The notes under the pieces were generated by a model. That model saw only the letters and a program-made list of their open reading frames with translations, ran no database searches and had not been told where the DNA came from. From NCBI GenBank assembly GCA_947503575.1, contig CANNDZ010000002.1, forward strand, positions 124,001-188,000: DNA of 64,000 bases. Direction: 5' to 3'. The position numbers and the translations under genes are program-made. The DNA is from an uncultured Kordiimonas sp. GTDB lineage: Bacteria; Pseudomonadota; Alphaproteobacteria; Sphingomonadales; Kordiimonadaceae. Shown piece after piece: positions 17,705 through 26,096 of the stretch (position 1 is its first letter; every line of letters begins with the position of its first letter).

Positions 17705-18475
17705 CTAACGGCGATAGTTACTTAAGTATTCATCCATGCGCGCATTAAGCCGACCGATTCGTTTATCATCTGATGGATGAGTAGACAGAAATGTGGGTTG
17801 GCCACCGCCGCCTTCTTTCAGGCTCGCCATTTTCTGCCAAAGGGTTACTGCATTTCTGGGGTCATAGCCAGCCTTTGCCATGTAAATTGTGCCAATATGG
17901 TCCGCTTCCAGTTCCATTTTGCGGCTGTGCGGCAAGGAAACGAAACCCTGCGATGCAAGCGCCCCTAGCCCAACGGCCATTTGAGCAACTTCCTGGTTTT
18001 CGGTCTGACTACTGACCAGAACGCCAAGCCCAACAATGGCCAGGTTTTGCGCTTGGGCCCGGCTCATTTGCTCTGCTCCGTGGCGCAAAACGGCGTGCGC
18101 AACCTCATGACCTAACACCGCAGCAAGTTGCTGATCATTCAGGTTATCCATCATATTACGGTAAACAGCGACTTTGCCACCGGGCAAGGCCCATGCATTC
18201 AAAACAGGTTCATCAATGACGACAAATTCCCAATCCAGATCAGGCTTGTCGGATACGCGCGCGATTCGCTGCCCAATCCGTTGAACCCGTTCTGCCATGC
18301 TGCCCGTTGTCACAACAGGGGCACTTTTTTTGACCTCATTCATGGCTTCAAGGCCAAGGGCTGCATCCTGGCTTGGCGGGATAATGATAAATTGCGACCG
18401 ACCCGTAACAGAGTTTTCTGCCATACATGCCGTTAACAGCAATAAACAAAGCGCCATGAAGCTTTTGCGGATCAT
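17705..18475 (-). CDS. M48 zinc metallopeptidase, lipoprotein (LoiP/YggG-like)
   Basis: Envelope metalloprotease, probably outer-membrane-anchored in the periplasm and acting in protein quality control. The 256-residue product has a lipoprotein signal with lipobox LLTAC, the zinc motif HEVAHAVLRH with the third ligand in MELEADHIG, and the family C-terminal STHPSDDKRI. No C-terminal TPR domain, unlike BepA. Separated from the upstream rpmF by an intrinsic terminator; likely transcribed with the GNAT gene. Confidence 0.92.
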   Translation of the reverse strand: MIRKSFMALCLLLLTACMAENSVTGRSQFIIIPPSQDAALGLEAMNEVKKSAPVVTTGSMAERVQRIGQRIARVSDKPDLDWEFVVIDEPVLNAWALPGGKVAVYRNMMDNLNDQQLAAVLGHEVAHAVLRHGAEQMSRAQAQNLAIVGLGVLVSSQTENQEVAQMAVGLGALASQGFVSLPHSRKMELEADHIGTIYMAKAGYDPRNAVTLWQKMASLKEGGGGQPTFLSTHPSDDKRIGRLNARMDEYLSNYRR

Positions 18476-18524
18476 AAGTGTTCTCCCTATCGACCTGCGA
18501 TCAGCCTATCGAAAAAATATGCAA

Positions 18525-18556
18525 TAAAAAAGGCGCTTCCAAAGAAGCGCCTTTTT
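18525..18556 (-). terminator. Intrinsic terminator of rpmF
   Basis: Perfect 9-bp stem (AGGCGCTTC 18531-18539 with GAAGCGCCT 18544-18552), 4-nt loop, flanked by A-run on one side and T-run on the other, so it can act on either strand. Sits 25 bp after the rpmF stop. Confidence 0.9.
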
Positions 18557-18581
18557 AGACCAGTGCAAAAGCACAAAGCGA

Positions 18582-18767
18582 TTAATAGTCGCCTTTCGGC
18601 TCCAGAATCTGCTTACCACGGTACATACCTGTTTTCAGGTCGATGTGGTGACGAAGCTTATACTCGCCTGTGTGCGTATCTTCCTGGAAGTTTACGGCTT
18701 TCAATGCATCGTGCGAACGACGCATACCACGGCGGGAGCCGGTCACTTTTCTCTTTGGAACTGCCAT
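18582..18767 (-). CDS. rpmF: 50S ribosomal protein L32
   Basis: Large-subunit ribosomal protein of 61 residues with the classic start [20 protein letters not shown]. The usual four-cysteine zinc ribbon of many L32 proteins is missing; this is the cysteine-free alphaproteobacterial form, with [14 protein letters not shown] in its place. AAGG lies 6-9 nt before the ATG. Transcribed alone from a sigma-70-like promoter about 100 bp upstream and closed by a strong terminator. Confidence 0.96.
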   Translation of the reverse strand: MAVPKRKVTGSRRGMRRSHDALKAVNFQEDTHTGEYKLRHHIDLKTGMYRGKQILEPKGDY

Positions 18768-18863
18768 TTTCTTACCTTCTCACTCGCCGGAGCTACATAA
18801 CATCGGCCACCGGGCGCAACTAATGGGCCCACTAAACAGCGAACACCTCAATTCAAGGCGCGC

Positions 18864-18892
18864 ACAATAAGGGCACGTCTTTTAAAAATCAA
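18864..18892 (-). promoter_or_regulatory. Promoter of rpmF
   Basis: Minus-strand -35 TTGATT (18887-18892) and -10 TATTGT (18864-18869), 17-bp spacer, giving a leader of about 90 nt. Confidence 0.5.
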
Positions 18893-19044
18893 GCGAAACT
18901 CTCAGCAATTATTGTTAGATATCGCATCGTTTCGGTTTGGCCGCATCGATAAGAGATTTCTGAGGGCTTTTCAAGCTGCCTATTTGACTTTATTGACTGT
19001 TCACCCGCACTTTCTGCGGAACACCAAATCTTGGGGAGTGAACC

Positions 19045-21744
19045 ATGGCCATTATCCGTTTCGCCGCCATCCTGCTGGCTGGCTTTGTCACACTGGTGAC
19101 TGCACCTGTCTATGCACAGCAAAGCAATCCTGAAAATGACTATTACTGGCCTGGCGCCAACTATGACCCTTCGATCCCTACGGTGAAGGATGTTTTGGGG
19201 TACAGCCTTGGTGAAAAGATTACCACACATGCCGATATGGTCACATACTTTGATGCGCTATCTAAAGCTGCACCCAACAATATCCGGACCTGGAAATACG
19301 GTCAGTCCTGGGAAGGACGCGATCTTATTTACATTGCACTTTCGAGTGCGGAAAACATCGCCAATCTGGATGGCTTCAAAGATGGAATGCAGGCACTAAG
19401 CGATCCGCGCCTGACCTCCGACGCGGATGCTGCAAAGCTTATCGACACCATGCCTGCCTCCACATGGCTGGCCTATAGCGTACACGGCAACGAAATCTCC
19501 TCTACTGATGCGGCGATGATGACCGCTTATCATCTGCTGGCGGCACGTAATGATGACCGCGTACCTTCGATCCTTGAAAACAGCGTTGTGTTCATCAATC
19601 CGCTACAAAACCCTGATGGGCGTGATCGCTTTATCAATCGTTTTCGGACCGCAAAAGGGTTGGAAGCAGACAGTGATCCGGCTTCTGCCGAGCATAACGA
19701 GCCTTGGCCGTCCGGCCGGACAAACCATTATCTGTTCGATATGAACCGTGACTGGATTGTGCTGACCCAACCCGGCACGCAAGGACATGTGAAAGCCCTG
19801 CAAGAGTGGTATCCACTGGTATTTGTTGACCTGCATGAAATGGGCGGCAATTCAACATACTATTTCGCGCCAGAAGCTGTTCCCTACAACCCGCACCTCT
19901 CAAGCGGGCAGCGCGATGCACTTTTCCTGTTTGGTCGGACAAACGCCAAATGGTTCGACAAATTCGGCTTCGATTATTTCACGCGCGACGTATATGACGC
20001 CTTTTATCCTGGCTACGGTGCAAGCTGGCCTGCTTATTATGGCGCAGTTTCAATGACCTACGAGCAAGCCTCCTCGCGCGGGCTTGTGTATCGTCGTTAT
20101 GATGGCACTGAACTGCCCTACGCGCAGACTGTTCGGCAACATTTCATCACGTCTATGGGCACGTTGGAGACTACTGCGACCAACCGGCAGGCTCTGCTGC
20201 AAAACTTCTACAACTATCAAAAAACAGCGATAGAAGAAGGGCGGGCTGAACGTGAAAACCGTAGTTTCATCTTCCCGGCAACGCGCGACAAAGCAGCCAA
20301 CAAAAAGCTTGTAAGTCTTCTTGTTGAGCAAGGCATTGAAGTGAAGCAAGCGAGCGCCGACTTCCGCGCCTGCAATGTGAACTATGGTGCTGGCAGCTAC
20401 TATGTCGATGCGGCCCAACCGCGAAAACGTATGATTCGCACCCTTCTGGACCCACAAGTGAATATGGAAGAGGATTTTGTCGCAGAGCAAGAGCGTCGTC
20501 GGGCTAAAAACCTGGATCATGATATTTACGACGTAACTGCTTGGTCTCTGCCCGTTATGTTTAATGTGGATATGGACATCTGCGGTCGCGCTGTTGATGT
20601 GGCAGCAGCAGATGTTGCACCCGATCGTGTTGGTTCAGGCAGCCTGAACACAACGGATGCAACTGTCGCATACTTGGTGCCATGGGGCGATATGGCAGCA
20701 GGTCGCTTTTTGGCAGCGGCACTTCGCGAAAACTTGAACGTTAAAATTATTGACGAGGGTTTCACCTTGGGTGGCCGCGCGTACAGCGCTGGAACACTGA
20801 TCATTGATATTGCCCGCAATGGCGCTGATTTAGGCACTCAAATTGAAGATTTGGTCCGGCGCACCGGGGCTGAGGTGGTTGGCATAGACAATAGCTGGGT
20901 TGATGCCGGCATGGATTTGGGCAGCCGAGCCGTAAACCGCCTGCCTGCACCGAAAATTGCCATGCTGTGGGATGAGCCCACAAGCCAGTATGCGGCGGGT
21001 AACACCCGTTTTATGATCGAACATCAAATCGGCTATCCGGTAACGGTTGTTCGCACTGCTGATTTCGGCCGCTTACGGCTCAATCGATACCAAGTCCTGA
21101 TAATGCCTTCCTCGTATGGGAGTTACAGCCGTGCCCTGGGTGAGCGCGGCGCCAAAAAACTGGACGCCTGGGTTCGCGATGGTGGCGTGCTGATCGGCAC
21201 AGGTACAGCCCTGCGTTATCTCGCGGATGACAAAGTTGATCTATTATCTATTCGCCGGGAAAATCAGGTAAAGGAGGATGTTTCTGACAACAAATCCGAG
21301 GGCAACACAGTCGACGGCACGCTGTTTACGTCCGAAGAGGAAATGCGCAGCGCAATCGAGCCGGCAAACGAACGCCCGGACAGCGTGCCGGGTGCATTTG
21401 CTTCTGCCACGGTAGACCGTGACCACTGGCTGTCCTCTGGTGTGCATTCGGACCTGAACGTGCTCATTCGTGGTAGCGACATATACACCCCGACGAAATT
21501 GAATTCTGGTACTAATGTGGCCTGGTTCAAGAGTGCGGATGAGTTACTGACAAGTGGCCTATTGTGGGAAGAAAACCGCAAGCAACTGGCCTTCAAGCCA
21601 TTTGTGGTGGTGGAAGATCGGGGCAACGGTATGGTCATTGGCTTTACCCAGGACCCGACAGTTCGTGCTTACCTTGACGGGCTAAACCTGATTTTCACCA
21701 ACGCTATTTTCCATGGTGCGGCACAAGCCCGCCCAATGCGTTGA
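19045..21744 (+). CDS. Secreted M14 family zinc carboxypeptidase-like protein
   Basis: Large exported metallopeptidase, 899 residues. A Sec signal (LLAGFVTLVTAPVYA) is followed by an M14 domain: HGNE with zinc ligands His147 and Glu150, NPDGRDR substrate-site segment, a zinc His in VDLHEMGG and the catalytic Glu in MTYEQASSRG. The roughly 450-residue C-terminal part resembles the glutamine-amidotransferase-like region (APKIAMLWDEPT ... LIMPSSYG) found in long secreted M14 proteins. GGGGAG precedes the ATG. Starts a three-gene operon with a small exported protein and a hydroxyacid dehydrogenase. Confidence 0.9.
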   Translation: MAIIRFAAILLAGFVTLVTAPVYAQQSNPENDYYWPGANYDPSIPTVKDVLGYSLGEKITTHADMVTYFDALSKAAPNNIRTWKYGQSWEGRDLIYIALSSAENIANLDGFKDGMQALSDPRLTSDADAAKLIDTMPASTWLAYSVHGNEISSTDAAMMTAYHLLAARNDDRVPSILENSVVFINPLQNPDGRDRFINRFRTAKGLEADSDPASAEHNEPWPSGRTNHYLFDMNRDWIVLTQPGTQGHVKALQEWYPLVFVDLHEMGGNSTYYFAPEAVPYNPHLSSGQRDALFLFGRTNAKWFDKFGFDYFTRDVYDAFYPGYGASWPAYYGAVSMTYEQASSRGLVYRRYDGTELPYAQTVRQHFITSMGTLETTATNRQALLQNFYNYQKTAIEEGRAERENRSFIFPATRDKAANKKLVSLLVEQGIEVKQASADFRACNVNYGAGSYYVDAAQPRKRMIRTLLDPQVNMEEDFVAEQERRRAKNLDHDIYDVTAWSLPVMFNVDMDICGRAVDVAAADVAPDRVGSGSLNTTDATVAYLVPWGDMAAGRFLAAALRENLNVKIIDEGFTLGGRAYSAGTLIIDIARNGADLGTQIEDLVRRTGAEVVGIDNSWVDAGMDLGSRAVNRLPAPKIAMLWDEPTSQYAAGNTRFMIEHQIGYPVTVVRTADFGRLRLNRYQVLIMPSSYGSYSRALGERGAKKLDAWVRDGGVLIGTGTALRYLADDKVDLLSIRRENQVKEDVSDNKSEGNTVDGTLFTSEEEMRSAIEPANERPDSVPGAFASATVDRDHWLSSGVHSDLNVLIRGSDIYTPTKLNSGTNVAWFKSADELLTSGLLWEENRKQLAFKPFVVVEDRGNGMVIGFTQDPTVRAYLDGLNLIFTNAIFHGAAQARPMR

Positions 21745-21751
21745 GGGTGTT

Positions 21752-22459
21752 ATGATGATAAAACCAATATTGTTGGCAGGGTTTATGGCCCTGTCAACTG
21801 CAGCAAGCGCAGACACCTATTGGATCAGCCAATATCGTGCTGCGCCAGGCAAGTTTCCGGCACTACTGGAATTAGTAACATCAACCAACTGGAATGCCTT
21901 TGAAGACGGGCCACCTATCGTTATGCGTCACAGTCAGGGCAACCATTGGGACCTGATGCTGCTTGGCAAACACGCCGACTGCAACACAAACACATGCCTG
22001 CAAGCGGCAAAAGATTTTGAGAACGCAGCAAATCAGCTTGTTGATTCTGACCTGAGTTTTCAGGCAATGTCCGACACAGACTGGTCAACATTGAAGGCCA
22101 AAGACGAAGTCAGCGGATTTTATCATATTGAAATGTTCAATGCCGGCGCAGGCAAACACGAAGCCTTGATGCGTCAGCGCATTATCGAAAATGATTACAT
22201 TCGCCGCATCGGCCAAAGCCCGAACGATATCTTTGAAGTTACGTTCGGGTCAGATTTCGACATTTTCACCATCGGATTTTATGAAAGCCTGCAAACCTAT
22301 GCTACCCCGGCAGATGTAACGCCCGAAGAAGCGGAGGCCGCCGCTATCGCTGCGGGCTTCAAAAACCGTGCGGACGTAAGCTTTCTATTACGAGAGTTGA
22401 TTGTGGGACACCATGACACACTGGCCGTCAAGGTGCCTGTGGCGGAAAAGGCACCATGA
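21752..22459 (+). CDS. Exported hypothetical protein
   Basis: Not recognised. The product is 235 residues with a Sec signal (MMIKPILLAGFMALSTAASA). The mature part contains two similar segments (ISQYRAAPGKFPALLEL and IEMFNAGAGKHEALMRQ), suggesting two copies of a ferredoxin-like alpha-beta unit as in dimeric alpha/beta-barrel proteins; this is inference. A Cys pair (DCNTNTC) could form a disulfide in the periplasm. It begins 7 bp after the M14 stop and its stop overlaps the next start by 4 nt, so all three are co-translated. Confidence 0.8.
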   Translation: MMIKPILLAGFMALSTAASADTYWISQYRAAPGKFPALLELVTSTNWNAFEDGPPIVMRHSQGNHWDLMLLGKHADCNTNTCLQAAKDFENAANQLVDSDLSFQAMSDTDWSTLKAKDEVSGFYHIEMFNAGAGKHEALMRQRIIENDYIRRIGQSPNDIFEVTFGSDFDIFTIGFYESLQTYATPADVTPEEAEAAAIAAGFKNRADVSFLLRELIVGHHDTLAVKVPVAEKAP

Positions 22460-23394
22460 CCCGGATATTGTTTTATCTGGACGAACCAGGCGCAGAAATC
22501 TGGCAACCTGCTTTTGAGGCAGCGATACCCGGCTTGGACTTCAGAACCTATCCCGATTGGGGCAACCCTGACGATGGACCTGCCTACGTATTTGCCTGGG
22601 AACCGGAACTGGGACTGATTGCCAAATACCCTAACATCAAGGCGATTTTTTCGCTGGGAGCGGGGGTGGACCACCTGACCCGAGACCCTGACCTGCCGAC
22701 CGACATACCCATTATTCGCATGAGCGATGATGGCCTAAAGGAAGGTATGGCCGAATTTGTGGTCATGACAGTTTTGATGCATCAGCGCTATATGCCTAGG
22801 ATGCTGGCGTCACAGCGCAAAAAAAAGTGGAGGCGGTTGTTCCCGCCGCTGGCACGAGATGTGCGGGTCGGCATTCTTGGTTATGGAGCGCTGGGCGAAT
22901 ATTGCGCACAAGCGCTGAAGCCACTTGGCTACCAAATCGCCGCATGGTCACGAACAGGAAAAACACCCGAAAATGGTGTTGAGCATTATACAGGCTCATC
23001 AGAATTTCAGGCATTCTTAAAGCGTACAGACATTTTGGTTGGCTTACTGCCTTCAACGCCGGAAACCACAAATCTTTTGAACAAAACCACCATGGCGATG
23101 ATGCCTAAATATGCTTCCATCATCAACGCCGGGCGCGGTACATTGATTAATCTTGATGATATGGTCGCATTGTTGGACAGCGGACATTTATCGGCAGCAA
23201 CACTGGATGTGTTTGTCGAAGAACCCCTGGATAAAGACAGCCCGCTTTGGCAGCATGATAAGATTATTATTACGCCGCACATCGCCTCCATCACCCGGCC
23301 TGATACAGCTGCCCAGTATGTTGCAAGCAACATCAAAAGAATTGAAGAAGGCCTGCAACCTGCAAATGTTCTTGACCGCAGCAAAGGCTATTAG
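22456..23394 (+). CDS. D-isomer 2-hydroxyacid dehydrogenase (glyoxylate/hydroxypyruvate reductase A type)
   Basis: NAD(P)-dependent reductase of glyoxylate, hydroxypyruvate or a related 2-oxoacid. The 312-residue product has the Rossmann motif GILGYGALGEYCAQ, active-site Arg in NAGRGTLINLDDM, Glu in VEEPLDKDSPLW and the catalytic His in ITPHIAS. The short N-terminal part and PEFVVMTVL-like AEFVVMTVL match GhrA. 4-nt ATGA overlap with the preceding gene ties it to the M14 peptidase operon, a surprising partnership between a cytosolic enzyme and two exported proteins. Confidence 0.9.
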   Translation: MTRILFYLDEPGAEIWQPAFEAAIPGLDFRTYPDWGNPDDGPAYVFAWEPELGLIAKYPNIKAIFSLGAGVDHLTRDPDLPTDIPIIRMSDDGLKEGMAEFVVMTVLMHQRYMPRMLASQRKKKWRRLFPPLARDVRVGILGYGALGEYCAQALKPLGYQIAAWSRTGKTPENGVEHYTGSSEFQAFLKRTDILVGLLPSTPETTNLLNKTTMAMMPKYASIINAGRGTLINLDDMVALLDSGHLSAATLDVFVEEPLDKDSPLWQHDKIIITPHIASITRPDTAAQYVASNIKRIEEGLQPANVLDRSKGY

Positions 23395-23522
23395 TGCCAA
23401 TGGAACAAATCGAGCAGATGACTTTTTTGTTGCAGCACCCTAGTTTTTGCGACACGCCCCTCCTATATATGACCGAACGTGCGCGCGCCGCCGCACCCGT
23501 GTTTTAAGGACTTGTTGGCTGC

Positions 23523-24500
23523 ATGGCTTATTTGGAAGTTGTAACCGGTATTGTTTTGTTAGTAGTTGCCGGAGACTTTTTGGTGCGCGGAGCTGTGTCT
23601 TTGGCCCATAGAGCCGGCGTTTCCACCCTCGTTATTGGCTTAACAATTGTGGCGTTTGGAACGTCTGCCCCAGAACTTGTGGTTGGTGTAGACGCAGTTA
23701 TCAAAGGTTCACCAACACTTGCGCTGGGCAATATTGTTGGCTCCAACATCGCCAATTCCCTTCTTGTGGTTGGGCTCCCGGCGATCATCGCACCAATGAC
23801 CTGTGACGCCCCCCGTTTGGGCCGCAACCTTATGATGATGATTGGGGCTACCCTGATTTTCATCTGGATTGCCCAAGGTGGCGTTTTTACCTCCTCCCAC
23901 AGTATTATGCTGTTGGCGCTTTTGGGGCTGTTCCTGGGGTATTCTGCGATGCGGGCAAAAAAGTGCCCGACAGAGCTTGAAGGCCTGGATGAAATTAACG
24001 AACTCGAAGAACACCCAATCTCTTACCGTAAATCATGGGCCATGGTGGTTGGGGGCTTGATGGGTCTGGCATTGGGTGCTGACCTGTTGGTTGTTGGGTC
24101 TATTGAATTAGCCCGGGCTTTTGGCGTCTCAGAGGCCCTTATTGGCTTAACGCTTATTGCCCTTGGCACCAGCCTGCCTGAATTGGTAACCGCCATGGTT
24201 GCCGCCATTCGTGGCCACTGTGATGTAGCAGTTGGCAATGTCATCGGTTCAAACATCTTCAATATTCTGGCGATTATGGGTGTTTCAACGCTTTTTGGGG
24301 ACATTCCTGTACCTGAAAGCTTCCTTAAAGTAGACCTTTGGGTAATGTTGGGCGCAGCCCTGCTGCTAATCCCGTTTACGCGGCTTCGGTCAAAAATAAG
24401 CAAGGTATCTGGCTTTGTGATGGTGGCGCTGTATGTCGGCTATATGGTGCATCTGGCCCATAGCGCCGAGAGTGCAGCCGTTATGGGTATGCCAGTTTAA
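23523..24500 (+). CDS. Calcium/sodium antiporter (CaCA family, YrbG-like)
   Basis: Inner-membrane cation/Ca2+ exchanger of 325 residues with about ten membrane segments in two inverted halves. Each half carries the alpha-repeat: GTSAPELVVGV with GNIVGSNIAN in the first and GTSLPELVTAM with GNVIGSNIFN in the second, including the acidic transport residues. A short acidic cytoplasmic loop (ELEGLDEINELEEH) joins the halves. A monocistronic-looking gene, then 17 bp to the SDR gene. Confidence 0.94.
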   Translation: MAYLEVVTGIVLLVVAGDFLVRGAVSLAHRAGVSTLVIGLTIVAFGTSAPELVVGVDAVIKGSPTLALGNIVGSNIANSLLVVGLPAIIAPMTCDAPRLGRNLMMMIGATLIFIWIAQGGVFTSSHSIMLLALLGLFLGYSAMRAKKCPTELEGLDEINELEEHPISYRKSWAMVVGGLMGLALGADLLVVGSIELARAFGVSEALIGLTLIALGTSLPELVTAMVAAIRGHCDVAVGNVIGSNIFNILAIMGVSTLFGDIPVPESFLKVDLWVMLGAALLLIPFTRLRSKISKVSGFVMVALYVGYMVHLAHSAESAAVMGMPV

Positions 24501-24517
24501 GGTCGGGTCTTATAGAC

Positions 24518-25291
24518 ATGTCAAGTACACAAAGCACCCCCTATACAACAGCGCTGGTAACTGGTGCAGCTCATCGCATTGGTCGCGCTATTGCTTTATC
24601 TCTGGCCGACATGGGACTTGCCGTTACAATCCATCACCGCAGCTCTAAAGAAGCAGCAGACCAGCTTGTAAGCGAGATTTTGGCCAAGGGTGGCAAGGCC
24701 GCTGCTATAGCCTGCGACTTGAACAACCATGGTCAAGTACGCAGCCTTGTGGAAGATGCAGCAACTGCGCTAGGTTCACCGATTGATGTTCTTGTTAACA
24801 ACGCGTCTGTATTTGAAAAAGACAGCTTGGAGACACTGGAGCAGGCCTCTTGGGACCTGCACCAAAACGTTAACCTGCGGTCGCCTGTGTTCCTGAGCCA
24901 GGCAATGGCAGCCCAGTTGCCAAAAGGGCAACGCGGAACGATCATCAACATTATTGATCAGCGTGTCCTTAAGTTGAACCCGCAGTATTTTTCCTACACA
25001 GCATCAAAGGCGGGACTGTGGACAACAACCCGCACTATGGCGCAAAGTCTAGCGCCCGCTATCCGGGTGAATGCAATCAGCCCGGGGCCAACGCTCGCCA
25101 ACCAGTTTCAGGCATCTGATGACTTTGATCAGGAAAGCCGGCAGGTGATGCTGGGCGCGGGCCCTACTCTGACTGAAATTACCGGAGCAACCAAATTTCT
25201 GCTTGAGACACCGTCAATAACCGGGCAAATGATTACGCTGGACGGCGGACAGCACCTTGCATGGCGCACTGCCGACATCCTTGAGGATTGA
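24518..25291 (+). CDS. Short-chain dehydrogenase, pteridine reductase/FolM-like
   Basis: NADP-dependent SDR of 257 residues. The cofactor motif reads TGAAHRIGRAIA, the TGxxxRxG variant typical of pteridine reductases and FolM rather than the usual TGxxxGxG. It also has NNAS, the catalytic YTASK and the SPGPTLAN C-terminal signature. The next gene, 4 bp on, is folB, so a role in reducing dihydromonapterin or dihydrobiopterin, or in folate salvage, is likely. Substrate not proven from sequence. Confidence 0.86.
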   Translation: MSSTQSTPYTTALVTGAAHRIGRAIALSLADMGLAVTIHHRSSKEAADQLVSEILAKGGKAAAIACDLNNHGQVRSLVEDAATALGSPIDVLVNNASVFEKDSLETLEQASWDLHQNVNLRSPVFLSQAMAAQLPKGQRGTIINIIDQRVLKLNPQYFSYTASKAGLWTTTRTMAQSLAPAIRVNAISPGPTLANQFQASDDFDQESRQVMLGAGPTLTEITGATKFLLETPSITGQMITLDGGQHLAWRTADILED

Positions 25292-25295
25292 CATC

Positions 25296-25715
25296 ATGTC
25301 GAAAGATGAGCCTACCGTAGCCAATAACCTCGTGCATCTGCCATATGCAGATGCTGCGCGCGGCGTTCGTCATGTCTTTGTTCGTGACTATGTTACCGAT
25401 GCAGAAATTGGCGTTTGGTCTCATGAAAAAGGTGACACACAGAAAGTACGCATCAGCGTCGATCTTTCAGTCATTGAACAAGCAGAACATCATCAGGACC
25501 GAATTGAAAACGTCGTTTGCTATAATGAAGTGGTTCTTGGAATACAGCGCATCATCGAAGCAGGGCATATACAGCTTGTAGAGACGCTGGCCGAAAAAAT
25601 TGCTGAAATGTCACTGGATAATACCCAGGTGATCAAGGCCCGGGTAAAGGTCGAAAAACTGGAAGCGGTGAAAGCCGCAGCTAGTGTTGGTGTAGAGATC
25701 GAAAGACACCGTTAG
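25296..25715 (+). CDS. folB: Dihydroneopterin aldolase
   Basis: Folate biosynthesis enzyme cleaving dihydroneopterin to hydroxymethyl-dihydropterin and glycolaldehyde; forms an octameric tunnel fold. The 139-residue product shows VFVRDYVTDAEIGVWSHEKG, the family N-terminus, VCYNEVVLGIQRIIEAGHIQLVETLAEKIA with the pterin-binding Glu, and a Lys in the KVEKLEAVKAA segment. About 20 residues longer at the N-terminus than typical. GAGGA 8 nt before the ATG lies across the SDR stop, implying coupling. Confidence 0.92.
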   Translation: MSKDEPTVANNLVHLPYADAARGVRHVFVRDYVTDAEIGVWSHEKGDTQKVRISVDLSVIEQAEHHQDRIENVVCYNEVVLGIQRIIEAGHIQLVETLAEKIAEMSLDNTQVIKARVKVEKLEAVKAAASVGVEIERHR

Positions 25716-26096
25716 TTCGAAATTCTTCCGAAAATCTAATCATTTAACAGTTCTGCAATAAATTCGATTTGAAATCAGCCCAGGCCAGTTGTGCACATCG
25801 AATCGCGAACTGCCACATGCGCAATTCCGTGACAAGGATACAATTTCAATTTATTTATTATGAGAAACTTGACGATTATTTTTATCTTTATTTTCAATGA
25901 CTTAGGTTTTTTGCCTAAAAATTGGGCAATCTGCAAAAAGTCCAACGTTACAGCGATGTTGCAGTTTTATGGCGTGAATTACGCACAAAGTTATCCACAG
26001 GGTCCGTGGACAGTTTTTGCGGCAAATCTTAAGCAGAAACAGGAATATTGATTCCTTTGGCAGCTTCAGCCAAAAATACGCTTACAAATCAAAAAG
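25716..26096 (+). promoter_or_regulatory. AT-rich intergenic region with DnaA-box-like sites upstream of uvrC
   Basis: A 381-bp gene-free stretch. It holds a perfect DnaA box TTATCCACA (25991-25999), a one-mismatch box TTACGCACA 3 bp before it (25979-25987) and TTGTGCACA (25789-25797). Between them is an AT-rich run (about 25845-25915) and small dyads such as TTAGG-N7-CCTAA. It may be a DnaA-controlled uvrC promoter or a DnaA-titration site; a replication origin is less likely (see findings). No gene is supported inside it. Confidence 0.45.

Noticed and set aside
18889-19230. Minus-strand open frame of 113 codons across the start of the M14 peptidase
   Set aside because: Overlaps the signal-peptide region of a well-supported gene and shows no family features.
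25860-26051. Open frame of 63 codons upstream of uvrC
   Set aside because: No ribosome-binding site, odd composition following the AT-rich DNA, and it covers the DnaA-box cluster; regulatory DNA is the better reading.
25716-26096. Chromosomal replication origin
   Set aside because: DnaA boxes are few, and genes on both sides point towards rather than away from this region; neighbouring genes (uvrC, folB) are not known origin neighbours.
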